DNA from: Polyangia bacterium | GTDB lineage: Bacteria; Myxococcota_A; Polyangia; Polyangiales; Polyangiaceae | Reading direction: 5' to 3' | NCBI GenBank assembly: GCA_030426145.1 | Contig: JAUHZF010000006.1 | Location: 1 to 64,000, forward strand | Length of the DNA: 64,000 bases | Part shown: positions 34,215-42,726 of the stretch, one piece after another | Layout: the number at the start of each line of letters is the position of its first letter | Position numbering within the stretch: the first letter of the stretch is position 1 | Translations under genes and position numbers: made by a program | The notes under the pieces: generated by a model | What the model saw: the letters and a program-made list of their open reading frames with translations, nothing else | What the model was told of the DNA's origin: nothing | The model's database searches: none

Positions 34215-34300
34215 TGAGGGCGTCGGACGGCACCGACTCGACCGGCTGCACGGCAGCGTACGTGATTCTCGGACGGCGCTCGAATAGCCTCGCCGAAGAG

Positions 34301-35695
34301 ATGGATGAGCGACGCCTACGACCGCCGACGCATGGTCACACGGAGCCCAGCCGTGCGCGGCGACAGCGTTCCACGTGTCGATGGCTGCTTGCGCTGGCGG
34401 TCTGCCTGGCGCCCGTGAGCTGCAAGAACGAGAGCACCACCGAAGCATCGGAGGCGCCTGTTGCCGCCGTCGACGATGACGGAAGCCCATCTCCGAAGAA
34501 GCAAAAGAAGAAGAACCCGAAGAAGAGCTCGAAGGCACAAACCTCGATCGACGCCTGCGACGCATGCACGGAGCAGCACTGTGCCGATGCGGCGCGGGAC
34601 GCTTGTTACGCCTTGGGCCTGGCGCACGAGCGGGGGACGGGGGTGCCTTTCGACTTGGCCGCACGAAACCGCGTCATGGACCGCGCCTGCGAGCACGGGC
34701 ATGCGCGCGCGTGCCGGGTCTTGGCTTGGGCCTACCAGGACGGGGTCGAGGTCCAGCATGACGACCCCAAGGCTTCGACGCTTCACGCCAAGGCCTGTGA
34801 AGCCGGCGATGGCTTCGCGTGCATACAACGGGGTCTGATGCACCACTGGGGCGGTCTAGGCATCCCCGATGACGAAGCCGCACGAACGTGGTTCTCGCGC
34901 GGGATGAAGCGGCTCACGGCGGCATGCGGTGCCGGTGACGCCGAGGCCTGCCACGACCTGGGCACGGCGCATCTCCGCGGCTGGGGAACGCCGGCCGATG
35001 CGGCCGAAGCCTATGCTGCCTTCGGCCGGGGCTGCCCGGGGTACCCCGATAGCTGCGTTCACGTCGCCTTGGCCAAGATGCACGGCGATGGAGGGATGGC
35101 GAAGGACACGGCGGCCGCGCTCCAGGACTTGGAGACCCGATGCGAAGCGGGCCACGTCTTTGCGTGCTCATCTCTCGGCCAGGAGCTCTGGCTCGGGAGG
35201 GCGGTGCCCGAGGATTTGTCGCGCGCGGCGAGCATGCTGGCTCACGCCTGCGACGTCGAGGCTCAGCCCATCGCCTGCGGAGCGCTCGGGGTCATGTTGG
35301 AGAGAGGCGAGGGCATGGGGGTCGACGTGCAGGCTTCGCTCATGCGGCGCGACCGGGCTTGCTCGCGTCGCAACAACCTCGCGTGTTACGAGGCGGCCGC
35401 GCTCCTCCGCGCTCAGGACGGCCCCCCACAGCGGATCGAGGGCTTTCTGCGCCGTGGGTGCCAGATCGGAGGCTATCGCGAGTGTCGTGAGCTCGGCGCG
35501 CACATCGCGCGGCAACGTCCGCAAGCCGCCCGCACCGAGGCCGTCCCCTACATCGAGGAAGCCTGCCGGCGCGGGGACGAGCAGTCGTGTTTCGGCCTTC
35601 TGTCCGCGGGCGTACCGCTCCCGCTTCCGAAGGATCGCGCCAAGCCCCTTCGCGCCAAGGCCTGCAAGCAGGGCATCACCAGAGCCTGCAAGTGA
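34301..35695 (+). CDS. Cys-rich Sel1-repeat lipoprotein
   Basis: 464 residues from ATG 34301, preceded by GAAGAG. The open frame extends upstream over the preceding gene without a believable start. An Arg-rich n-region and ALAVCLAPVSC give a lipobox, followed by an acidic/Lys-rich linker (PSPKKQKKKNPKKSSK). The mature part is about ten 35-38-residue Sel1/TPR-like units with paired Cys (ACEHGHARACRVLAWAYQDG, ACGAGDAEACHDLGTAHLRG), the pattern of HcpA-type Cys-rich solenoids in which disulfides staple each repeat. Such proteins usually mediate protein-protein contacts in the envelope. The partner is unknown. Confidence 0.85.
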   Translation: MDERRLRPPTHGHTEPSRARRQRSTCRWLLALAVCLAPVSCKNESTTEASEAPVAAVDDDGSPSPKKQKKKNPKKSSKAQTSIDACDACTEQHCADAARDACYALGLAHERGTGVPFDLAARNRVMDRACEHGHARACRVLAWAYQDGVEVQHDDPKASTLHAKACEAGDGFACIQRGLMHHWGGLGIPDDEAARTWFSRGMKRLTAACGAGDAEACHDLGTAHLRGWGTPADAAEAYAAFGRGCPGYPDSCVHVALAKMHGDGGMAKDTAAALQDLETRCEAGHVFACSSLGQELWLGRAVPEDLSRAASMLAHACDVEAQPIACGALGVMLERGEGMGVDVQASLMRRDRACSRRNNLACYEAAALLRAQDGPPQRIEGFLRRGCQIGGYRECRELGAHIARQRPQAARTEAVPYIEEACRRGDEQSCFGLLSAGVPLPLPKDRAKPLRAKACKQGITRACK

Positions 35696-35705
35696 GTCGT
35701 GCCGG

Positions 35706-37916
35706 CTACTGAGCTGCGATGCGCCGCACGTACTGAACGAGGTTTGCGATCTCGCGTTCGAGGGCGTCGATGGAGAAGGGTTTGACCAAGCGTCGCGTAC
35801 GCGGCGCGTTGAGGTCGACGTGCTCTGCGGCGTAGCCGGACATGAACAGCACGGGTAGCTCGGCATTGAAGTGGCGGCGCAGTTCGTCCGCGAGCTCGGG
35901 ACCGAGCATGCCGGGCAACATGACGTCCGTGATCACCAGATCCAGATCCGGCACCTCGCTCGCAACCTCGAGCGCGGCCTCCGCCGAGCCAGCCGTGTAG
36001 ACCTCGTGGCCATTCAGTTTGAGCTGGCGCCGTAGCGCAGCCACGATGGTGGGGTCGTCGTCGACGAGCAGCAAGACGAGGGGCGGGGAGGGCGCGCGCC
36101 TGGTCTCGTTCTTCACGAGCGCGAGTCCGCGCCGCGCTGGCAGCCACAGGCTGATGGTGGTGCCCTTCCCCTCGGTCGACGCGATCGAGATGCCGCCGCC
36201 ATGTCGCTCGACGATACGGTGCACCATGGCGAGGCCGAGGCCGGTTCCCTTGCCGAGCTTCTTGGTGGTGAAGAAGGGCTCGAAGACCCGGCGTCGTACC
36301 TCGTCGCTCATACCGCAGCCGTCATCGGCGACCGCGACTTCGACCCCGGCGCGACCCGACCGCACCTTGGCCTCGGCCGAGACGCGTACCGTGCCACCGC
36401 TGGCCGTAGCGTCGCGGGCGTTGCCGACCAGGTTCACCAAGGCCTGTCGGAGCTGGCCGGCGTCACCGTCGACGTCGGGAAGTCCGTCTTCGACGCGGAT
36501 GGTCAGCGACCGGTCCTCGGCCATTCGGCTCAAGAGCGGCTCCAGGTCTTGGATCGTCTGGGCCAGTGCGACGGGCTCGAGGGTCGTGCCCACCTCGCTG
36601 CGGGTGAGCATCAGCAGTTGCCTGGCCAACCCCGAGGCTTCGTCGCTCGCGGCGCGGATCGCGCCCACCGACTCTGCCTGGTCCGGCAAAGCATCCTGTT
36701 CGAGCTGCTCCGTTGCGAGGCTCACGACCTGTAGGAAGTTGTTGAAGTCGTGGGCGAGCCCACCCGCGAGGGTGGCCGCGGCGTTCATCGATGCCGTGCG
36801 CCGAATGGCTTCGTCGGCATCTTGGAGCTGGGCGTTCTGTACGGCGATGAGGCGGTCCCGCTCGGCATACAAGCTGCGTCGCTCATCGATGTCCGAGAGT
36901 CGGCCCGACACGTAGCCGTCCCCCGTGGGCGCGCCCACCAGGCGAATCCAGCCCCAGCCGTCCTCGCGTTGGACGCGGACTTCGAGGTCGATGGCCGACG
37001 TCGCGCCCTCGTCGATCCAGGCCTGGAGTTGTGGTCGATCCGAGGCGGCGAGCCGGTCGATCAGATCACTCCATTCGAGGTCGCAGGTGCGGGGTAGGCT
37101 CCAGAGCTGTCGAAAGCGGTCGGAGACGTCTAGCTTCGTCGTCTCGATGTGCCAGTCCCAGAAGCCGTCCCGTGCTCCCGCCACGGCACGCCCGTAGCGC
37201 GCCTCGCTGGTACGCAGCTTCTCCAGGCTGACTTGAAGGCGTCGAATGGTGCGCTCGAGCGCGCCTTGCATGGGGCGGAAGACGAACAGGGCTTCGAGCA
37301 CCAAGACCAACAAGGTGAGGGCCAAGAGCACGCCCTCGACACGACGGGTCCTCGCCACGCGCGCCTCCGCCACCCGCGAGTAGGCGAAGACGAGGTCGTC
37401 CATCAGTGGGAGGTACCGACGCTCTGCTTCGAGGATGTCTTCGACACCCTGTGCCGATGTCGCGCCGGGGGTACGGAGCGTCTGAAGGGCGGAGAAGAGC
37501 TCGCGGTAGGCCGGCTCGACGGCGTCGAGTTTGGAACGCGTCTCGGGTGTGGTGATGGCGTGGTCGGGGTGTGCGAGGTCGCCCCTCGCGAGCCGCTCGT
37601 GTGACGTCTCCCACGAGGCCAGATCTTCCTCGAGCTCCCCTCGCGCAGCCTCGGCGCGAGCTGGGTCCGAGTCCACGATCAAGAGCGCCGTCTTGGTGAG
37701 GCGCTGGCTCAGCATACGCTGGCGACCGGCGATGTTGATGACCTCGGCCGAAGACAGCTGGGCGCCGAGCTCGTACTGCACGAGGGCCTGTCCCGAGATG
37801 GCGAGGGTCGCCACGAGTCCCAGGGCCAACACGTAGGTGCGCCGAAACCGCGAGAGCGCGGTTTCGGCCTTGGGGTGACGCGAAGCCTTGGGAGGGTCAG
37901 GACCGGGGTCGGCCAT
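35706..37916 (-). CDS. Hybrid sensor histidine kinase with PilJ-like sensor, PAS and receiver domains
   Basis: 736 residues from ATG 37916, 14 bp after the tamB stop. Two membrane helices (about 28-46 and 196-214) enclose a periplasmic domain with NIAGRQRMLSQRLTKTALLI, the signature of PilJ/NarX-like type IV-pili sensor domains. A PAS-like region (about 240-345) leads to the H-box GGLAHDFNNF with His389, a HATPase domain (LVNLVGNARDA, DDGCGM, GKGTGLGLAMVHRIVERHGG) and a C-terminal receiver (LLLVDDDPTIVAAL, LVITDVMLPGM with the phospho-acceptor Asp, RRLVKPFS). It may sense membrane or small-molecule signals; the response regulator output lies elsewhere. Confidence 0.9.
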   Translation of the reverse strand: MADPGPDPPKASRHPKAETALSRFRRTYVLALGLVATLAISGQALVQYELGAQLSSAEVINIAGRQRMLSQRLTKTALLIVDSDPARAEAARGELEEDLASWETSHERLARGDLAHPDHAITTPETRSKLDAVEPAYRELFSALQTLRTPGATSAQGVEDILEAERRYLPLMDDLVFAYSRVAEARVARTRRVEGVLLALTLLVLVLEALFVFRPMQGALERTIRRLQVSLEKLRTSEARYGRAVAGARDGFWDWHIETTKLDVSDRFRQLWSLPRTCDLEWSDLIDRLAASDRPQLQAWIDEGATSAIDLEVRVQREDGWGWIRLVGAPTGDGYVSGRLSDIDERRSLYAERDRLIAVQNAQLQDADEAIRRTASMNAAATLAGGLAHDFNNFLQVVSLATEQLEQDALPDQAESVGAIRAASDEASGLARQLLMLTRSEVGTTLEPVALAQTIQDLEPLLSRMAEDRSLTIRVEDGLPDVDGDAGQLRQALVNLVGNARDATASGGTVRVSAEAKVRSGRAGVEVAVADDGCGMSDEVRRRVFEPFFTTKKLGKGTGLGLAMVHRIVERHGGGISIASTEGKGTTISLWLPARRGLALVKNETRRAPSPPLVLLLVDDDPTIVAALRRQLKLNGHEVYTAGSAEAALEVASEVPDLDLVITDVMLPGMLGPELADELRRHFNAELPVLFMSGYAAEHVDLNAPRTRRLVKPFSIDALEREIANLVQYVRRIAAQ

Positions 37917-37929
37917 GATCGTCACCGCT

Positions 37930-40900
37930 TCAGTCTTCGCTGGACCACTCGAAGAAGATACCCGGACCGCCGCCGCCGCGGCTGCCGCCGCCCACGCCGA
38001 TGCCGAAGGCGGTCTGCGGCGTATTGGCGAAGAGGATGTCGAAGGTGACCTCGGCATCGCTTTGTCCCGCCCGCGGCGGATTGGTCACGAGGCGGACCCG
38101 GTAGGAGCCGTCCTTGCCGTAGCCTTCGGCCACGTAGTTCTGCACCTTGCCGTAGCGCTTGGTGCCACGCCCGTTGTACGGGTCGGCCCAGCCGTTGACC
38201 TTGTCGAGCAGCAGGGTCTTGGGCACGTTCACGCTGAGGAAGCTGAGGAACAGCAGGTTATTGAACTGCGGGAACTGCGCGTTCATCGAGGCCGGCAGGT
38301 CGGGCTCGGTCTGGTAACGCACGCGCCCGGCGTTGTGCACGCTGAGCAGGTCGTAGAGCGTACCCGGGCTACCCGCACCGCTGAGCGTGGTGCTGCGGTT
38401 CGAGAGCGGACCCTCGAGGTGGATCTTCACCACGCGACCGCCGCTGGCTTTGGAGATGTCGCGCAGCGTGGCGTTGTGCTCGCGGCGGGCGAACAGGAGG
38501 TCCATGTAACCGCCGGGGTTGTCGTCGTCGAAGCGGATGAAGCCCTGGACCAGCTTGTGGTCCTTGCCGCCGAGGAAGACGTTGCCCCCGTGCATGTCGA
38601 GCTGGCCCTTGATCTTCCGGCCTCGGCCGCGGCGCTGAATGTTGATCTCGCCGTCGGTGATCAGCTTGAGCTGCTCGAGCTGGAGCGCGGCCTTGTTGCT
38701 GAAGCGGACCTTCACGTCGAGGCCGTCGGTGGCGTTGGGATCGAAGGGCGCCGGCTTGGCCTTCACCGGCGGCACCGGGAGCTTGCCCACGAGGCGCTTC
38801 TTCTGGCGCTGGACCGCCTGACGCTCCGCGGCGCTGAGCGTGGGGTCGTTGGCCGACGGTAGGATGGTCACGTCGCCGAGGTCGGTGACCTCGGGCCAGT
38901 GCGAGCGCTTGTAACGGTAGGGGACGTTGAGGTCGAGCTGCTGGATGTCGACGTCGACCTTCTTGATGGGCGTGCCGAGGTTGCCGCTGGCCACGATGGT
39001 GGCGTCCATCGCGCCATGGGGGGAGTCGGCGGGTCCGACCTTGGCGCGAGGTGAGGGGCCGTCGCCGAACACGAGCCAGTCGTCGGCCCGCACCTTGGCC
39101 GTGAGGGCCGAGGGCTTGAAGTCATCGAGGAGGACCTTGGCGCTCATCACGAGCGAGCGGTCCTTCTTCTCCAGGTCGGACTCGTGGGCCTCGAGGCGCG
39201 CGAGCTCGATCGCCTCCAGGGTGGTGAGCAGTCGGAGGCCCATGCGCTCGTACTTGCGCTTGGTGCCGGGGATGCCGAAGTGACCGTCGAGGATGACCAG
39301 CTCACCGTCGAGCGTCGACTCTTCGCTGAGAGGCGGTCGCTTGGTGCCATCGTCGCGGTAGCGGGGCTTGGCCTGGAGGACGATGTTGCCGTCGAGCTTC
39401 CAGCCGAAGGTTCCGCCGACGTCGAGCTCCTTGTCTTTCACCGCGAAGGCAGGGGCCAGGTCCTTGAGGGCGGTGTCCTGCGAGCGAATGCGCGCCGCGA
39501 TGGGGAGCTTGGCCTCACAGGGCGTGGGCTTGCACTTCTTGGCGTCGGGGTAGGGCTTGATGTCCTTGCGGGGCACCACGACGTCGATGGTGAGGTCGTC
39601 GTTGGGGCCGGCCTTGACCGCGAGGGACACGTTCTCGGCGTCGGCGTTGAGACCGACGAGCACCTTGCCGTCCTTGTCGCTGAGGGTCTTGAAGCCGTCC
39701 CAGTGGATGCCGCCCTCGGCGGTGATGGCGGAGAGCTTGCCGCGCACGTCGAAGCCACCGTGCAGATTGCCGGGGAGCTTGGCCGTGCCGGGGGCCACGG
39801 GCGCGAGGGCTGCGATGGGCTGCTCCACCACGTCGAGGTCGAGGGTCAGCTCGGGGTCGCCGAGCTTCTCGATGGTCGACATGTTCTTCTTCTTGAGCGC
39901 GGCCAGCAGGGCCTTGCCGCCGCGGGCGAGCTCTCCCTTGCCGATGAGCAGGGGCTTGTCGCCGAGCCCAGCCGAGAGGGCGAGGGTGGTGCGCGCCTCT
40001 TCGACGGTGACGTTGACCGAGGCGTCGATGGGGCCCTTGCCGTTGCGAACGAAGTCGTCGAGGTTCAGGTCGAGCGACAGAGCATCGATGTCGACCTTGT
40101 CGCCCTTGCCCGAGAGCACCAGCTCACCCTGGCCGGCCAGCGGCGGCACGATGGGGAGCTTGCTGAGGTCGCGCTTGGGCACGCCGAGCTTCACGTCCCA
40201 CTCGAGGCCCGGCTTGGGTCCGGGGATGAGGGGCGAGCGCGACAGGACCACGCCGATGAGCCCATCGACGATCGGGATGTCCTTCGTGTCCTGCCAGCCG
40301 CGGATCTTCGTCGAGACGGCGAGCTTGCCGTCGGACTTGGTCTCGGCGTCGCCGCGGATCGACACCTTCTGCGCCGCGCCCGGAAGCAGCTGCGTGTTGG
40401 CGTCGAGGGCCATCTTGGCCTCGGGTCGCGCCGGGGTGCCGCGGACCTTCACCCGCATGCGCACGTCGCCGGTGGGTGGAATGCGATCGGCGACCTTCTC
40501 GGGCACGTAGAGCGCGAGCGTCTGCGCCTGGGTCTCGGGGATCTCGACGTCGAGCTGCCAGTGTTTGTAGAGCGCGATCTTCTTCTTCTCGGGGTCGAGC
40601 GGGATGCGACCGCGAACCTTGAGCAGGCGCGTCGGCTCGTCGTCGTCGGCGTTCTTGGTGCCGACGAGGTCGGCTCGAATGCGGGCGAGCTCGGGGATGG
40701 CCCGCACCAGGGTGCGGAACGTGAGCATCGGCTTCTTCGGATCGAGCCGGTAGGCGTCGAAGTGCTGCGCCCGCACCGTGAGCTCGCTGCGCACGAAGGG
40801 ATCGTGCGGGATGTCGTGGACCTCGATGTCGGCCCAGACGGCAGCGGTGAGGTTCTTCAGCTTCTTGCCGCGCCAGGCGAGAAGGGGGTCGAGGTAGACG

Positions 40901-42726
40901 CTGCGGAGCTGGACCTTGCCGTCGAGGTCCTTCAGCTCCACCGCCTTCTGGTCGCCCGTGGGCTTGGGGTTGCGCTGGAGGAGCGCGTCGATGTCGGCGA
41001 AGACGCGGCCGCCGGCGAGGCTGAGGCCGTGGATGTCGATCTCGGCCTTGAGCTCACCCTCGAGGTGGCCGACCACCCGCACCTCGACCACGCCCTCTTC
41101 GAGACGGAGCGCCTTCTCGGGCAGCGGCGTCTTCACGTTCATGCCCGCCGCCTTGAGGCGTGCGAGCAGGTCGCCGACGTCGGCGTCGACGGTGAGGGTC
41201 ATGTCGATGAGCTTGCGGGCGAGATCGACCGAGCCCCGCGACACCACCCGCTGACCAAAGGCCTGGGCTTCGAGCGGACCCACCGTGAGCACGCGGTCCT
41301 TCATGCGCGCCGCAATGCTGACGTCGTCGATGACCTTGTCCTTCACCTTGAGACCGGTGAGGTGGATGGCCACGTCGACGCCCGCTTCGGGCACGCCGTG
41401 GTCGAGGTCACCTTTGGCGCCGATGTGGAGGCGCTCGAGGGTGACGGGCGGCACCTTCTCGCTCGCGAGGAGCTTGCTCGTGTCGACGTCTTCGATGGTG
41501 ATGCCGACGTCGAACTTGGGGTTCTTGAGCTTGCCCGCGTCGACGTGGCCGGCGATTTTCACCTTCGCCCCGTCGGTGTCGATGTCGCCGCCGATGATCA
41601 CCTTCTCGGGCGGGCCGGCGAGCTTGAGACCGAGCTTCACGTCGCTCTTGAGGACGGGCTTGCCGATCAGCGTGTTGAGCTTGTCGGCGGTGACCTGCAG
41701 ACCCACCAGCTGCACGCGCTGGTCGCCTTCGGGGCCGTCGAGGCCCATGCGGCCGTCGATCTCGAGGGCCTCGAGGGCCATGGCCCCGAGGAGCAGGTTC
41801 TCGAGCTTCACCCCGAGCTCGCCGGGGGCGACGTCGACGGTCACGCCGGCCAGATCGATGGGGATCTCGCGCTTGGGCGCATCCTTCATCTCGAGGGCCA
41901 CGGCGGCCTTGGTGGGGTGGAGGGTCACGGTGCCCGCGCCGCCGGTGAGGGCGACCGCGAGGCCCGTCTCGAAGCCGTTGACGGCGAGGGCGAGGTTGGG
42001 CTTTTGGATCGCCACCTCGGCCCGAATGGAGGGCACGTTGACGGTGACGTCCTTGCGGGTCGGGCGCAGGTCGAGGTCGGCGTCGACGCCCACGTTCTTG
42101 GCCACGACCTTGGTGCCGTCGGGCCGCTCGACGGTGACCTCGACGTTGGAGATGGCGAGGCTGCGGACCTGGATGTGGCGGTCCTTCTTGGGCTGGTCAG
42201 GCTTCTCCGGCTCCGGCGGCTTCGGCTTGACGAGGTTCTTGAGGTTGGAGGTGCCGTCCTCGTAGCGCACGACGTGCACGCGTACGCCGTCGAGCGCGAC
42301 CGAGCCCACGTCGAGCTCGATGCCCTTGGTCTTGATCGCCTTGCCCAAGTCGACGCCGACGTCGAGCTTGTCGATGGCGACCGCTTCGCGCCCGTCGCCG
42401 TCGGTGATGGCGACCTTGCCGAGGTGCAGGGTGCGCGCGTCGAAGAGCGAGATCTCGAGCTCGCCGATGGTTAGCTTGCCGTTGAGTCGCTCACCGGCGC
42501 GCTGCTCGATGCGAGCGCGCACCTTGTTCTGCACGAAGCCCGTGTGGGCGAGGCCGAGCGCCAAGAGCGGTACCCCGACCACGAGCACCACGAGGGTGAT
42601 GAGCACGCCCTTGAGGATGCGCTTGCCGCGCGAGGCCTTCTTCTTCGGCTTCTTGCGACCGGCCTTCTTGGCCGCGCCCTTCTCCGGGGTCTCCTCGACC
42701 TCCTCGCCGTCGTCTCGCTCGCTCAT
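37930..42726 (-). CDS. tamB: TamB/AsmA-like envelope-spanning protein
   Basis: 1598 residues from ATG 42726, which shares one base with the stop of the upstream barrel gene (TGATG). A Lys-rich cytoplasmic N-terminus leads to one membrane helix (GVLITLVVLVVGVPLLALGL at about 39-60), then a very long beta-rich region with AsmA-like openings (GKLTIGELEISLFDARTLHL) and repeated short strands that should form a hydrophobic groove. The C-terminus (VRYQTEPDLPASMNAQFPQF, FGIGVGGGSRGGGGPGIFFE) matches the TamB (DUF490) end that contacts a BamA-family barrel. TamB-type proteins move phospholipid or help barrel assembly between the membranes. The partner barrel gene is immediately upstream. Confidence 0.85.
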   Translation of the reverse strand: MSERDDGEEVEETPEKGAAKKAGRKKPKKKASRGKRILKGVLITLVVLVVGVPLLALGLAHTGFVQNKVRARIEQRAGERLNGKLTIGELEISLFDARTLHLGKVAITDGDGREAVAIDKLDVGVDLGKAIKTKGIELDVGSVALDGVRVHVVRYEDGTSNLKNLVKPKPPEPEKPDQPKKDRHIQVRSLAISNVEVTVERPDGTKVVAKNVGVDADLDLRPTRKDVTVNVPSIRAEVAIQKPNLALAVNGFETGLAVALTGGAGTVTLHPTKAAVALEMKDAPKREIPIDLAGVTVDVAPGELGVKLENLLLGAMALEALEIDGRMGLDGPEGDQRVQLVGLQVTADKLNTLIGKPVLKSDVKLGLKLAGPPEKVIIGGDIDTDGAKVKIAGHVDAGKLKNPKFDVGITIEDVDTSKLLASEKVPPVTLERLHIGAKGDLDHGVPEAGVDVAIHLTGLKVKDKVIDDVSIAARMKDRVLTVGPLEAQAFGQRVVSRGSVDLARKLIDMTLTVDADVGDLLARLKAAGMNVKTPLPEKALRLEEGVVEVRVVGHLEGELKAEIDIHGLSLAGGRVFADIDALLQRNPKPTGDQKAVELKDLDGKVQLRSVYLDPLLAWRGKKLKNLTAAVWADIEVHDIPHDPFVRSELTVRAQHFDAYRLDPKKPMLTFRTLVRAIPELARIRADLVGTKNADDDEPTRLLKVRGRIPLDPEKKKIALYKHWQLDVEIPETQAQTLALYVPEKVADRIPPTGDVRMRVKVRGTPARPEAKMALDANTQLLPGAAQKVSIRGDAETKSDGKLAVSTKIRGWQDTKDIPIVDGLIGVVLSRSPLIPGPKPGLEWDVKLGVPKRDLSKLPIVPPLAGQGELVLSGKGDKVDIDALSLDLNLDDFVRNGKGPIDASVNVTVEEARTTLALSAGLGDKPLLIGKGELARGGKALLAALKKKNMSTIEKLGDPELTLDLDVVEQPIAALAPVAPGTAKLPGNLHGGFDVRGKLSAITAEGGIHWDGFKTLSDKDGKVLVGLNADAENVSLAVKAGPNDDLTIDVVVPRKDIKPYPDAKKCKPTPCEAKLPIAARIRSQDTALKDLAPAFAVKDKELDVGGTFGWKLDGNIVLQAKPRYRDDGTKRPPLSEESTLDGELVILDGHFGIPGTKRKYERMGLRLLTTLEAIELARLEAHESDLEKKDRSLVMSAKVLLDDFKPSALTAKVRADDWLVFGDGPSPRAKVGPADSPHGAMDATIVASGNLGTPIKKVDVDIQQLDLNVPYRYKRSHWPEVTDLGDVTILPSANDPTLSAAERQAVQRQKKRLVGKLPVPPVKAKPAPFDPNATDGLDVKVRFSNKAALQLEQLKLITDGEINIQRRGRGRKIKGQLDMHGGNVFLGGKDHKLVQGFIRFDDDNPGGYMDLLFARREHNATLRDISKASGGRVVKIHLEGPLSNRSTTLSGAGSPGTLYDLLSVHNAGRVRYQTEPDLPASMNAQFPQFNNLLFLSFLSVNVPKTLLLDKVNGWADPYNGRGTKRYGKVQNYVAEGYGKDGSYRVRLVTNPPRAGQSDAEVTFDILFANTPQTAFGIGVGGGSRGGGGPGIFFEWSSED

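Noticed and set aside
39184-42474. 1096-codon open frame on the plus strand
   Set aside because: It lies antisense in the tamB gene and reads as Gly/Val/Asp/Glu/His-rich low-complexity sequence typical of GC-rich shadow frames.
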